64,000 nt of DNA. Source: an uncultured Desulfovibrio sp. (GTDB lineage Bacteria; Desulfobacterota; Desulfovibrionia; Desulfovibrionales; Desulfovibrionaceae). The stretch lies in the NCBI RefSeq assembly GCF_944324935.1, contig NZ_CALUYG010000007.1:17213-81212 (forward strand). Direction: 5' to 3'. This document shows positions 11,270 to 19,819 of this stretch, piece by piece. Under the pieces are notes generated by a model. That model saw nothing but the letters and a program-made list of their open reading frames with translations, had not been told where the DNA came from and searched no databases. The position numbers and the translations under genes were made by a program. How positions within the stretch are numbered: position 1 is the first letter of the stretch; the number at the start of each line of letters is the position of its first letter.

Positions 11270-11696
11270 GAAGCGTTTTGCGCGTCAGGCGCTTGATGTA
11301 AATTTTACAGTTGTTCCAGAGGGGAAAAGGCTTGCCCCGCATGCGCCGCATGCTTGCAAGGCTCTCCCCCATATTCAGAGAGTATTTTCTGTTTGAAACG
11401 CTGCGCGTTTCAAACCATATGGCCTGCCGTTTCGCGGGCAACGCGGTTTTTCCGCCTGGTTTGGGCCGGGCGGCGCTGTGACGCCGCCTCGCGTTCCGCC
11501 TTTTCCAAAGGCAAAGCGCTCCCAAGGCACAGCGTGTTTACAGTCCCGAGATGAGACGTCATGTGCGCCGGAAGCGGCGGCGGCGAGAGATGCGGCAGGG
11601 CGTTGCCCGGGCCGCTTCCCCCGGCGGAGAATGTGTCGGGGGATGAGTTCCGTCCGTAAGGCGGCGCGACAACACTTAGCAAAGAAGGAGCATCCT
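11270..11696. other. 427-base intergenic region with repeat R3 copy A
   Basis: No credible gene is seen between the CitE-like gene and terB. The middle holds a dispersed repeat (R3 copy A, listed separately). The last 15 bases provide the AAGAAGGAG ribosome site of terB. Confidence 0.6.
11386..11530 (+). repeat. Dispersed intergenic repeat R3, copy A
   Basis: This copy shares about 150 bases of recognisable similarity with copy B at 12962-13110, in the same orientation, and with copy C at 45257-45354, inverted. The shared core is ACCATAyGGCCTGCCGTTT, preceded by a GAAACGCTGyGCG region and followed by a GTTTTTCCG half-hairpin. In copy A the first part forms an 11-bp perfect stem (GTTTGAAACGC / GCGTTTCAAAC) with a 3-base loop. 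No ORF of note is inside. Confidence 0.75.
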
Positions 11697-12152
11697 ATGG
11701 GTTTTCTGGATAATCTGAAGCAGAAGCTTGCCGAGGGACGCGGCAGGCTGGCCACGGAGGTCAGCCGTTTTCGCAATGCCACCTTCCTTGAAGGGGTCGT
11801 GGCGGGGGCCGTGATCATTTCCTTCGCCGACGGCGCGGTCACCTCGGAAGAGAAAAAGAAGCTCTGCGACTACATCAAGGTTTCCGAAGACTTGAAGTGC
11901 TTTGACACGGATGAGGTGGTGGCCGCCTTCAAAAAGATCGCGGACGCTTTCGATTTTGACATGGGCATCGGCAAGGCGGAAGCCCTGAAAAAGGTCGGCA
12001 GGCTGCGCGGCAAGGACGAGCAGGCCCGCCTGCTTGTCCGTGTGGCCATCGTCATCGCCAAAAGCGACGGCAACTTTGACGACAGCGAGAAACGGGCTGT
12101 CCGTGAGATCTGCGCGGAACTGAATGTGCCCGTTGAAGACTTTGACTGCTGA
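11697..12152 (+). CDS. terB: TerB tellurite-resistance protein
   Basis: The 151-residue all-helical protein has the TerB core from about residue 30 to 145. Acidic motifs ISFADGAVTSEEKK and AKSDGNFDDSEKRAVREI resemble the paired metal-binding helices of TerB. TerB is thought to link TerC at the membrane with cytoplasmic TerD proteins. The ATG at 11697 has AAAGAAGGAG at ideal spacing. It is followed 120 bases later by a TerD-family gene. The pair is bracketed by direct copies of repeat R3. Confidence 0.88.
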   Translation: MGFLDNLKQKLAEGRGRLATEVSRFRNATFLEGVVAGAVIISFADGAVTSEEKKKLCDYIKVSEDLKCFDTDEVVAAFKKIADAFDFDMGIGKAEALKKVGRLRGKDEQARLLVRVAIVIAKSDGNFDDSEKRAVREICAELNVPVEDFDC

Positions 12153-12272
12153 AGGGATGATGAGAAGCTCCGCGGCGCGGAATGGAGGGACACGCAGCGG
12201 CAGGCGGCAGCGGTGCGGCCGGCGGATGCCGGCGGCCATGCGGCAGAAACGACCTCCTCAAAGGAAAGAACC

Positions 12273-12848
12273 ATGTCTGTATCTCTGGTGAAAGGCGGCA
12301 ATGTTTCTCTGACCAAGGAAGCCCCCGGGCTGGAAAGCGTGGTCGTGGGGCTGGGCTGGGATGTGCGCGCGACCGATGGCGAAGCCTTCGACCTCGACGC
12401 CAGCTGCTTTCTGCTCAACGGCGAGGGCAAGGTGCGCTCCGACGCCGACTTCATTTTCTACAACAACAAGACGTCGGCCTGCGGATCCGTGCAGCATCTG
12501 GGCGATAATCTGACCGGCGAAGGGGATGGCGACGACGAGAAGGTCGTGGTCAAGCTGGGCGCCATGCCCGCCGATGTGATGAAGCTGGCCTTTGCCGTCA
12601 CCATCCATGAGGCGGAGCAGCGCCGTCAGAACTTCGGCATGGTGTCCAATGCCTTTATCCGCGTCGTCAACGAAAAGGACGGCAAGGAGATCACCCGCTT
12701 CGATCTGAGCGAGGACGCCAGCACCAATACCAGCCTCATTTTCGGGGAACTCTACCGTCACAATGGCGAATGGAAGTTCCGCGCCGTGGGACAGGGCTTC
12801 GACGGCGGGCTGGGAGCGCTGGCCCGCAACTACGGCGTGAACGTCTAA
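12273..12848 (+). CDS. terE: TerD family protein (TerE-like)
   Basis: The 191-residue single-domain TerD protein starts [19 protein letters not shown], which matches TerE-type sequences best. It holds the expected motifs [35 protein letters not shown] (the Ca2+-binding acidic loop) and the [10 protein letters not shown] ending. TerD/E proteins confer resistance to tellurite, phage and colicins in enterobacteria by an unclear stress mechanism. It is paralogous to the gene at 15025, with which it shares most motifs. AAAGGAAAG precedes the ATG. Confidence 0.88.
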   Translation: MSVSLVKGGNVSLTKEAPGLESVVVGLGWDVRATDGEAFDLDASCFLLNGEGKVRSDADFIFYNNKTSACGSVQHLGDNLTGEGDGDDEKVVVKLGAMPADVMKLAFAVTIHEAEQRRQNFGMVSNAFIRVVNEKDGKEITRFDLSEDASTNTSLIFGELYRHNGEWKFRAVGQGFDGGLGALARNYGVNV

Positions 12849-12901
12849 ACCGGCTTCGGCGGCGGGCGGTCGCGCCGCGGGTGGCGCGGCCGTCCGTGCA
12901 G

Positions 12902-12930
12902 GCAGGCGCAAAAAGGCTTTTTCGCCCTGC
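12902..12930 (+). terminator. Probable terminator hairpin after terE
   Basis: An imperfect stem (GCAGGCGCAAAAAG against CTTTTTCGCCCTGC) lies 54 bases after the terE stop, with the T-run in its descending arm. It could end transcription from terB-terE. Confidence 0.55.
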
Positions 12931-12961
12931 GAGGACGGCGTCTCGTGCAGGCGTTGTCCAC

Positions 12962-13110
12962 AAGCATTTTTCGTTGGAAACGCTGTGCGCTCCAAACCAT
13001 ACGGCCTGCCGTTTCGCGGGAAAAAAACGTGGTTTTTCCGTTGACGTCTGGCCGGGCGGCGTTGTGCCGCCGCCTCTCGTTTGTCTTTTTCAAGGCAAAT
13101 CGCTCGTGTG
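12962..13110 (+). repeat. Dispersed intergenic repeat R3, copy B
   Basis: Direct-orientation partner of copy A, 1.58 kb away. It shares CCAAACCATACGGCCTGCCG and TTTCGCGGG with its neighbours. It includes a terminator-like hairpin, GGAAAAAAACGTGGTTTTTCC, and the GGCCGGGCGGCG block. It flanks terB-terE together with copy A. Confidence 0.75.
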
Positions 13111-13406
13111 TCGACAGGGCATTGCTCCGGCGCGGGCAGGCCTGCCGCTTTCGGGACGTTACGGCTTTCCCGCCGCGAGGGGCGGAAAGGGGCGACCAGC
13201 AGGGCGGCTGCGTCTTTCCCGAACCGGCGTGACGCCATGCCCCGGATATGAGCAGGCGCGCCCGGCCCGCTTGCGGCCGGGAGCGCCTGCATGGGGCGGG
13301 AGTGCGGGAGTGCGGTCGCGCCATTGGCGGCCGCGTGCCGACGGCACGGTATGGGCAAAGCGCGTCATCCTGCGGCAAACCGGCAACAGCCACAAGGTAA
13401 TCGATC

Positions 13407-14420
13407 ATGGAACATCTGGGCTTTCCCACGGAAACGGTCGTCATTTTTGGCGTGACCGTCATCCTCTCTCTTTTTCTTGACCTGTTCGCGCACAAACGCG
13501 ATGCCGACGTGACGCTGAAAAGCGCCTGCCTCTGGACCATTTTCTGGATCGCGGTCTCCATCGCCTTCGGCATCTACCTCTACATCCATCACGGCAGCGA
13601 CATGGCGAGCCTGTTCTTCACCGGTTATGTGCTGGAAAAGGTGCTGTCGGTGGACAACCTTTTCGTCATCATGGCCATTTTCTCCTGGTTCTCCATCCCC
13701 AACGAATTCCGTCACCGCGTGCTCTACTGGGGGGTGCTGGGGGCCATCGTCTTTCGCGCCATCTTCGTGGCCATCGGCACGGGCCTGCTTTCCTTCGGTC
13801 CGTATGTGGAGCTGATCTTTGCCGCCATGGTGGCCTACACCGGCTTTGTCATGCTCAAAAAGGGCGATCAGGAAGAAGAGATCGAGGACTATTCCTCCCA
13901 TATCGCCTACAAGGGCGTGAAGCGCATCTTCCCCATGTGGCCGCGCCTGCACGGGCATGACTTCTTCATCGCCCGCAGGCACGCGACGGAAGAAGCCTCC
14001 CGGCTGGGGATAACGGTGGAGGGCATGAGCCACAAGATACCCTTCGTGGCGACCCCGCTCTTCCTCTGTCTCGCGGTCATCGAGGTCAGCGACGTCATGT
14101 TCGCCTTTGACTCGGTGCCGGCCGTTATCGCCGTCAGCCGTGAACCGCTGATCATCTACTCGGCCATGATCTTCGCCATCCTCGGTCTGCGAAGCCTCTA
14201 TTTTGTGCTGGAAGCCATGAGCCGTTATCTGGTACACTTGGAAAAGGCCGTCATCGTGCTGCTCTTCTTCATCGCGGCAAAGCTGCTGCTCTCCGCGCTC
14301 AAGCACGGTTTCGGCATCGGCTTCGAGCTGTCGCCCCACTTCTCGCTGGTCGTGGTGCTGGCGGTTCTGGCCGTCGGCATCATCGCCTCCATTATCAGCG
14401 CAACACAAAGGAAAAACTAG
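13407..14420 (+). CDS. terC: TerC family integral membrane protein
   Basis: The 337-residue protein has eight or nine hydrophobic helices and the TerC signatures: GYVLEKVLSVDNLFV (about 75-89), ATPLFLCLAVIEVSDVMFAFDS and GLRSLYF. Conserved acidic residues within the membrane (E79, D84 and the E-x2-D pair of helix six) suggest metal-ion transport. TerC/Alx proteins have been linked to manganese export and to metalation of exported proteins. It is followed 9 bases later by terZ, so terC-terZ-terD form one transcript. Confidence 0.93.
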   Translation: MEHLGFPTETVVIFGVTVILSLFLDLFAHKRDADVTLKSACLWTIFWIAVSIAFGIYLYIHHGSDMASLFFTGYVLEKVLSVDNLFVIMAIFSWFSIPNEFRHRVLYWGVLGAIVFRAIFVAIGTGLLSFGPYVELIFAAMVAYTGFVMLKKGDQEEEIEDYSSHIAYKGVKRIFPMWPRLHGHDFFIARRHATEEASRLGITVEGMSHKIPFVATPLFLCLAVIEVSDVMFAFDSVPAVIAVSREPLIIYSAMIFAILGLRSLYFVLEAMSRYLVHLEKAVIVLLFFIAAKLLLSALKHGFGIGFELSPHFSLVVVLAVLAVGIIASIISATQRKN

Positions 14421-14429
14421 GAGTAGCAC

Positions 14430-15008
14430 ATGAGCGTCAGCCTTATCAAAGGACAGAAGATCTCCCTTGACAAGGAGTCGGGGAAGACCCTGAACAAGGT
14501 CTTCATGGGGCTTGGCTGGGATGCCGTCAAGAAAGGCGGCTTTCTGGGACGCCTGGTGGGCGGGGGCGACATCGACCTTGACGCCTCCTGCGTACTGTTC
14601 TCCGCGGACAAGCAGCCGCTGGACGTCGTCTACTTCGGCCAGCTCAAGAGCAGGGACGGCAGCATCATCCACTCCGGCGACAATCTGACCGGCGACGGAG
14701 AGGGGGACGACGAAGTCATCAACGTCACGCTGGCCAAGGTCCCCGCCGAGGTGAATTATCTCGTCTTTACCGTCAGCAGCTACCGCGGACAGACTTTCAA
14801 TGAGGTGGCCAACGCCTATTGTCGTCTGGTGGACGACAGCGGGAAGGAAGTCGCCCGCTACACCATCAGCGGCGGCGGCGACTACACGGCCATGATCATG
14901 GCCAAGCTCTACCGCCATAACGGCGAATGGAAAATGCAGGCCGTGGGCGAATCCATGCGCGGCAAGACCGTTGCCGACATGATCGGCCCCATCAGCGCGA
15001 TCCTCTAA
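14430..15008 (+). CDS. terZ: TerZ-like TerD-family protein
   Basis: The 192-residue product has the insertion [20 protein letters not shown] in its N-terminal half, typical of TerZ. It also has [10 protein letters not shown]-like ([16 protein letters not shown]), [11 protein letters not shown] and an AYCRLVDD strand. It is predicted to be a cytoplasmic Ca2+-binding protein of the Ter complex. An AGGAG site precedes the ATG. It is tightly linked to terC upstream and terD downstream (16-base gap). Confidence 0.88.
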   Translation: MSVSLIKGQKISLDKESGKTLNKVFMGLGWDAVKKGGFLGRLVGGGDIDLDASCVLFSADKQPLDVVYFGQLKSRDGSIIHSGDNLTGDGEGDDEVINVTLAKVPAEVNYLVFTVSSYRGQTFNEVANAYCRLVDDSGKEVARYTISGGGDYTAMIMAKLYRHNGEWKMQAVGESMRGKTVADMIGPISAIL

Positions 15009-15024
15009 CGACAGGAGCACTCCC

Positions 15025-15600
15025 ATGTCCGTATCCCTCGTCAAAGGCGGCAACGTTTCGCTTTCCAAGGAAGAACCGGGTATCGAGTCCATCATGGTCG
15101 GCCTGGGCTGGGACGCCCGCAGCACCGACGGCAACGATTTCGACCTTGACGCCTCCTGCTTCCTCCTGAACGCCTCCGGCAAGGTCCGCAGCGACAGCGA
15201 TTTCATCTTCTACAACAACCTCAAGTCCGCCTGCGGCGCCGTGGAGCACACCGGCGACAACCGCACCGGCGTCGGCGACGGCGATGACGAAGCCATCAAC
15301 GTCGAACTGTCGCGCATCCCCGCCGACGTGAGCAAACTGGCCTTCACGGTGACCATCCATGAGGCCGACCAGCGCCGCCAGAACTTCGGCATGGTGTCCA
15401 ACGCCTTCATCCGCATCGTCAACCGCAAGACCGGCCGCGAGGTGGCCCGCTTCGACCTGAGCGAAGATGCCAGCACCAATACGGCCATCATCTTTGGCGA
15501 AGTCTACCGGCACAACAACGAATGGAAGTTCCGGGCCGTGGGGCAGGGCTATGATGGCGGGCTTGGCCCCCTTGCCCGCAACTACGGCGTCAACGTCTAA
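15025..15600 (+). CDS. terD: TerD family protein
   Basis: The 191-residue product matches classical Ter[50 protein letters not shown] and [14 protein letters not shown]. It differs from the copy at 12273 mainly in surface loops, so the two probably arose by duplication. An ACAGGAG site precedes the ATG. It ends 157 bases before the phosphoribosyltransferase gene. Confidence 0.9.
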   Translation: MSVSLVKGGNVSLSKEEPGIESIMVGLGWDARSTDGNDFDLDASCFLLNASGKVRSDSDFIFYNNLKSACGAVEHTGDNRTGVGDGDDEAINVELSRIPADVSKLAFTVTIHEADQRRQNFGMVSNAFIRIVNRKTGREVARFDLSEDASTNTAIIFGEVYRHNNEWKFRAVGQGYDGGLGPLARNYGVNV

Positions 15601-15757
15601 CTGTTTGGGCCGGGCCGGGAGCGGCGCACGTCGGCCGTTCCCGGCACGCCGGCACAGGCCGCCGCATGGCGGGGCCTGCGGCCCTGCCCGGAGCGGAGGC
15701 ATGCCCCGCGGCGGAAGAAGGGCGGGGCGGCAAGCGGCTGCCGGAAGGAGCAAGGGG

Positions 15758-16861
15758 ATGGAGAAACTCGTGCAGACCTACGCCGCCGGACGGCTCGAAC
15801 TGGAGATCGCCCGGGCCGACCTGCCGGCGGAGGCGCTGTTCGACTTTGCCGAACGGCAGAACCCTCGCCGGGTCTTTCTTTTCGTCAGCAAGGTGCTGGG
15901 GCGGCATATCCCCGTGACGCCGTCCGTCATGCGGGACGTGCAGCAGCGCCTTGCCGACAGCATCACGCTGCCGCCGGACATGCAGACCCTCTTCGTCGGC
16001 ATGGCGGAGACCGCCGTGGGGCTTGGCGCCGGGGTGTTTCGCCGCTGCCGGGAAACATGCCCGGACAGCTGCTATCTGGCCTCCACGCGCCATACCTTTG
16101 CCGCGCCCCGTCTGGCGGAATTCGACGAAGCCCACAGTCATGCCATGCGGCATATCCTCTACCGGCCGCGCGGCGTCACCCTCGGGGAGAAGCCCTTGCA
16201 TCTCGTGGCCGTCGACGACGAGATGACGACGGGAGACACCTTCCTGCATCTTTGCGAGGCCCTGCACGGCGCGGGCCTGCCGCTGCGGCGCGTGACCCGC
16301 GTGGTCATCGTGGACTGGAGCCCGGCTGCGGCCAAGGCGGCCCTGCCCTGGCCCGGCGAGGTGATAAGCCTGCTGCAGGGGACGTGGCACTGGACGCCGA
16401 CGCCCGGCTATCCGCCGACGCCCTTCCCCGCGCGCGTGGAGCAGGGCGCTGGCGGCGAACCGGTGAGCCGGCGGCAGGACTGGGGCCGCTTCGGCATGCT
16501 GGAGCCCGACTTGCAGCCGTGGCCGGAAGTGCGCGAGCAGCCGGGAAGGCGCGTACTCGTGCTGGGTACCGGCGAATTCGTCTGGCCGCCTTTCCTGCTG
16601 GCCGAGCGGCTGGAGCGGGAGGGAGCCGACGTGCGCTTCGGCGCGACGACGCGTTCGCCCATCAAGCCGGGGCTGGCCATCCGCCACCGGCTGGAGCATG
16701 GCGACAATTACGGTTTCGGCATCAGCAACTACCTGTACAACGTCGATCCCGAGGCCTACGACAGCATCTACCTTTGCTGCGAGACGGGAGCCGAGGCCCT
16801 CGACAGGGAGCTGCTGCGCCATCTGCACAAGGCGGTCGTGCTGGAGTATGACCATGCCTGA
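15758..16861 (+). CDS. Phosphoribosyltransferase with C-terminal TRSP domain, Ter module
   Basis: The 367-residue product has a PRTase fold with the PRPP loop VAVDDEMTTGDTF (about 149-161). A second part, from about residue 260, has VLVLGTGEFVWPPFLLAERL, RSPIKPG and NYGFGISNYLYNVD, matching the TRSP domain that accompanies this PRTase type. In Ter islands these proteins are predicted to build a nucleoside-like compound from PRPP. The ATG at 15758 has GGAAGGAG nearby. Its stop overlaps the HAD gene start by 8 bases, showing tight coupling. Confidence 0.85.
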   Translation: MEKLVQTYAAGRLELEIARADLPAEALFDFAERQNPRRVFLFVSKVLGRHIPVTPSVMRDVQQRLADSITLPPDMQTLFVGMAETAVGLGAGVFRRCRETCPDSCYLASTRHTFAAPRLAEFDEAHSHAMRHILYRPRGVTLGEKPLHLVAVDDEMTTGDTFLHLCEALHGAGLPLRRVTRVVIVDWSPAAAKAALPWPGEVISLLQGTWHWTPTPGYPPTPFPARVEQGAGGEPVSRRQDWGRFGMLEPDLQPWPEVREQPGRRVLVLGTGEFVWPPFLLAERLEREGADVRFGATTRSPIKPGLAIRHRLEHGDNYGFGISNYLYNVDPEAYDSIYLCCETGAEALDRELLRHLHKAVVLEYDHA

Positions 16862-17651
16862 GTCCGCGCCCGTGTCCGCGGGGAGGAGGCCGCTCTTTTT
16901 TCTCGATCTGGACGACACCCTGTTCCAGACGGCGCGCAAGATGAGCGAGGCCCAGCGGGAGCGGGCCGTCGTGGCGGCCGTGGACAGGCAGGGCAAACCC
17001 AGCTCCTTTATGACCGAGACGCAACGGAATCTTCTGGACTGGCTCAATGAGAACGCCTGTCTCATCCCCGTGACAGGCCGCGGGACCGAGGAGCTGGGGC
17101 GGGTGCGCATCGCCTTCCGTTCCTGGAGGATCGCCACTCACGGGGCCGTCATCCTCACCCCGGACGGCAGCGAGGACGCCGTCTGGCGGGAGCGCATCCT
17201 CGGCATCGTGCGGCCGTTGCGGGACGAGCTGCGTCACATCGCCCAGTGCTGCACGGACTATTTCGTCCGGCGGGGCTATGATGCCTTTGCCCGCATCAAT
17301 CAGGAATACGGCACGGACATCTACCTCGTCATGAAGCATCGGGACAACAGCCGCCTGCCGGAGCTGTACGCCGTCGTGGATGACGTCCTTTCCGGGCTGG
17401 ATCGCTCGCATTTCGTCCTGTCCAGCAACGACAACAACATCAGCCTGCTGCCGCGCGGCATCGACAAGGCCGCCGCTCTCCGCCATCTGCTGGACACGCT
17501 GGATGCGGAAGGCGGCGCGCGGCCTACCGTCGGGCTTGGCGACAGTCTGAGCGACATGCCCTTTCTTGCCCTGTGCGACTGGTGGGGCATGCCCCGCCAC
17601 AGTCAGCTGGCAGGCGCAGTGGGGCGTATCGTGGGGGAGGGAGAGCGGTGA
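16854..17651 (+). CDS. HAD superfamily phosphatase, Ter module
   Basis: The 265-residue product carries HAD motif I as DLDDTLF (residues 18-24), motif II as PVTGRG, and motif IV as GLGDSLSDMPF. The cap region is that of sucrose-phosphatase-like Cof-type enzymes. It probably removes a phosphate from the pathway intermediate made by the neighbouring phosphoribosyltransferases. The start is set at ATG 16854, where GGAG lies seven bases upstream; an in-frame ATG at 16848 is too close to that site. The stop overlaps the next start as TGATG. Confidence 0.83.
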   Translation: MPESAPVSAGRRPLFFLDLDDTLFQTARKMSEAQRERAVVAAVDRQGKPSSFMTETQRNLLDWLNENACLIPVTGRGTEELGRVRIAFRSWRIATHGAVILTPDGSEDAVWRERILGIVRPLRDELRHIAQCCTDYFVRRGYDAFARINQEYGTDIYLVMKHRDNSRLPELYAVVDDVLSGLDRSHFVLSSNDNNISLLPRGIDKAAALRHLLDTLDAEGGARPTVGLGDSLSDMPFLALCDWWGMPRHSQLAGAVGRIVGEGER

Positions 17652-18742
17652 TGGAGGCAGGACAGTTCTTTTCCGGCTCCTACGCGCCGGAGGACATCAC
17701 CTTTCTGCTGCGCAAGACCGTTATCGAGCTGACGCCGGTAGCGGAAAAGGAAGTCTGGCTCCAGAGCGGGCAGCGTCACTACTCGGAGATGCTCAGCGAG
17801 GAGAGCGTCCCCACGCCGGAACATATGGCCATCTACGCGCAAGCCTTGCAGCACGGCAAGGCGCGACTGGCACGCGAGACGCTCGCCCTGGCTGCCGCCA
17901 TCGCCGCCCGGCCGGACGCGGGCGGGCCCATCGGGCTGGTCAGCCTGGTGCGTGCCGGCTGCCCGCTGGGCGTGCTGCTGCGTCGGGCCCTTGTTCGCAT
18001 GGGGAAGGACGTCCGGCATTTCGGCATCAGCATCATCCGGGACAGGGGGCTGGATCATGCCGCGCTCTCTCTGGTGGAGCGGGAATGCCCCCCGGAAAAC
18101 ATCTATTTTGTGGACGGCTGGACCGGCAAGGGGGCCATCAGCGGCGAGCTGGCGCGGACGCTGGCCGCACGCCCCGGCTATGCGCAGCGACCGCCGCGTC
18201 TGACGGTGCTGGCCGACCTCTGCGGCACAAGCTGGCTGGCCGCCTCCTGCGAGGACTGGCTGATCCCCTTCGGCCTGCTGGGCGCGCCGGTGGCCGGGCT
18301 CATCTCCCGCTCCCTCTGGGCCGATGACGGCCTGCACAAGTGCATGCTCTGGGAGTCCCTGCGGCATGTGGATCAGACGCGCGCATTCGTCGATACGGTC
18401 TCCGCACTCTGGACGGATGACATGCTGGCCGAGGCGCAGCGCCACCCCGCCGTGGCCGATCCCTCGCAGTACGCCGCCCTGCACCGGCAGTCCGGGGATC
18501 TGGTGGCACGTCTCATGCGGCGGTTCGCCATCGACGCCGCCAACCGGATCAAACCCGGCATAGCGGAAGCGACGCGGGCGCTCTTGCGCCGGGTTCCGGA
18601 ACATGTGCTCGTCAGCCGCCGCGCGGACCCCGATGTGCGCCTGCTGCTGGGGCTGGCGGCACGGCACGGCATCCCCGTGGAAGAAGCCGGCGACGCCATC
18701 CTGCCGTACAAGGCCGTGACCATCATCCGCAAGGTGCGCTGA
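17651..18742 (+). CDS. StiP/PRTase_1 family protein with C-terminal PELOTA-like domain
   Basis: The 363-residue product starts with the family hallmark FSGSYAPEDITFLLRK. It holds VSLVRAGCPLGVLLRR (about 95-110) and VDGWTGKGAISGEL, a phosphoribosyltransferase-like loop. The last 50 residues (HVLVSRRADPDVRLLLGLAA... VTIIRKVR) match the PELOTA-like RNA-binding module found at the end of these Ter-linked proteins. The family is also annotated as cysteine protease StiP; the PRTase view fits the gene context better. It is the last gene of the Ter operon. Confidence 0.83.
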   Translation: MEAGQFFSGSYAPEDITFLLRKTVIELTPVAEKEVWLQSGQRHYSEMLSEESVPTPEHMAIYAQALQHGKARLARETLALAAAIAARPDAGGPIGLVSLVRAGCPLGVLLRRALVRMGKDVRHFGISIIRDRGLDHAALSLVERECPPENIYFVDGWTGKGAISGELARTLAARPGYAQRPPRLTVLADLCGTSWLAASCEDWLIPFGLLGAPVAGLISRSLWADDGLHKCMLWESLRHVDQTRAFVDTVSALWTDDMLAEAQRHPAVADPSQYAALHRQSGDLVARLMRRFAIDAANRIKPGIAEATRALLRRVPEHVLVSRRADPDVRLLLGLAARHGIPVEEAGDAILPYKAVTIIRKVR

Positions 18743-18765
18743 GGTCGGAGCGCATCACGCTTTTT

Positions 18766-18941
18766 TAGGCTCAGGACCCATGACGTTTTTTGAGGGGGGG
18801 AAGCCCCCTTTGCTCTGCCGTCGATGCCTGTAAGGCTTCTTCGTCGCCCAACAGACATCGACAGCGGATCTGCCACCTTCCGCGCCGGCGGAGGGGGCCC
18901 CTTCCCCCCCCCAAACAAGCAGCAAATGGTGTTTGTCCCTA
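18766..18941. repeat. Dispersed palindromic element R2, copy b
   Basis: This 176-base region lies between the convergent StiP-family and lipoprotein genes. Both ends start with TAGG: the right end (minus strand) is the lipoprotein stop codon itself, and the left end is 24 bases past the StiP-family stop. Each end leads into a G-run plus GAAGsCCCC or GAAGGGGsCCCC block. The centre holds a GTCGATGCCTGT / ACAGACATCGAC stem. The same pattern recurs at 24639-24825 and 48475-48572. It contains C9 and G7 runs, and no gene. Confidence 0.7.
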
Positions 18942-19652
18942 AAGGCTGTGCTCTTCCAGTCCGCCGGGCGTGGCGGCGTCGTTCTTTCCGGCTGCGGGCG
19001 GTTCGGTGACCTGTTGCAGGCCCGGGACGGAATCCTGCACCGGGGTGGCGGGCTCGCTGCTGTCGTTGCCCTCGCCGCGCAGGACGAGCGCGTGGTTGAC
19101 GTACATGGTGCAGGCCAGCCCGTAGCATTCGTACAACGCGGCCACGCTGGCCTTGAGGGGCTGGCCCTTGTGCGCGGGGGGCGACACCAGCAGATAGTAG
19201 GTACGCACGCGCGAGCCGCGCAGGGGCTCCACCCGGCAGGAGACGAGCCATTCGTCCGAGCCGTTGTCGTCCCAGTCAAGTTCGCCGAGCATGGCCACGG
19301 TGACGATCTGGGTGGGGTGGCGGAGCGTAAAGCCGTTCTCGCGCAGGCTCACCCGGCTGGAAGGCGTGCGGGTGGCGTGGAAGGTCTCACCAAGGTAGAC
19401 GTGCCCGCCGGTGTCGTCAAAGAGGAAGTCCGGCGACAGGGTGTTGTAGAGGATATCGCCGTACGGCCGGGAGGCGGCCGGGCGGGAATAATAGTCGCCT
19501 TCCTGCGTCAGCAGTTTGCGGGCGCGCATCTCTTCGGGCATGCGGCGGCTCATTTCCGCAAAGCCCTTGTCGTCGATGACGGCGACCGTGCGGGTGCCGC
19601 AGCCCGTCAGCAGGAGGAGACAGCACAAAAGTGCCGCGAAACGTGCAGACAT
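18939..19652 (-). CDS. Hypothetical lipoprotein
   Basis: The 237-residue product has a clear lipoprotein signal peptide, with a hydrophobic stretch followed by the lipobox LTGC (Cys18). It should be lipid-anchored at the inner or outer membrane. The rest shows no domain I recognise. There is a well-formed beta-rich middle (VAMLGELDWDDNGSDEWLVSC, VRTYYLLVSPP) and a low-complexity acidic tail. The ATG at 19652 has GGGAGAAT upstream. It is divergent from the HlyD-like gene and may serve the same envelope function. Confidence 0.72.
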   Translation of the reverse strand: MSARFAALLCCLLLLTGCGTRTVAVIDDKGFAEMSRRMPEEMRARKLLTQEGDYYSRPAASRPYGDILYNTLSPDFLFDDTGGHVYLGETFHATRTPSSRVSLRENGFTLRHPTQIVTVAMLGELDWDDNGSDEWLVSCRVEPLRGSRVRTYYLLVSPPAHKGQPLKASVAALYECYGLACTMYVNHALVLRGEGNDSSEPATPVQDSVPGLQQVTEPPAAGKNDAATPGGLEEHSL

Positions 19653-19819
19653 GGATATTCTCCCAGAAAAATTTGGCCGGGCCGGCCGGGAAAGGCTTCT
19701 TGTAAGCAGGCTTGTGCCTGTTGTAAAGTACGTCAGGAAGAGGGCGCACGGGGCGCGGGTCACAGCGCCCGCAGCGCCCACAGCGCGAAGTAGTCGTGCC
19801 TGAAAGGGCGGGAGGGTGT

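Larger units (their letters stand above)
12849..13406. other. 558-base intergenic region with repeat R3 copy B and a GC-rich hairpin
   Basis: There is no convincing gene. From left to right it holds the terE hairpin, R3 copy B and, at 13252-13290, a very stable stem-loop with arms of about 16-17 bases (GCAGGCGC...GCGCCTGC) and a short loop. The region then runs to the terC start. It separates terB-terE from terC onward, so terC probably has its own promoter here, though none stands out. Confidence 0.6.

Noticed and set aside
13365-15206. 613-codon minus-strand open frame opposite terC-terZ
   Set aside because: Antisense to three motif-rich ter genes; the product is Asp/His-rich and lacks domain features.
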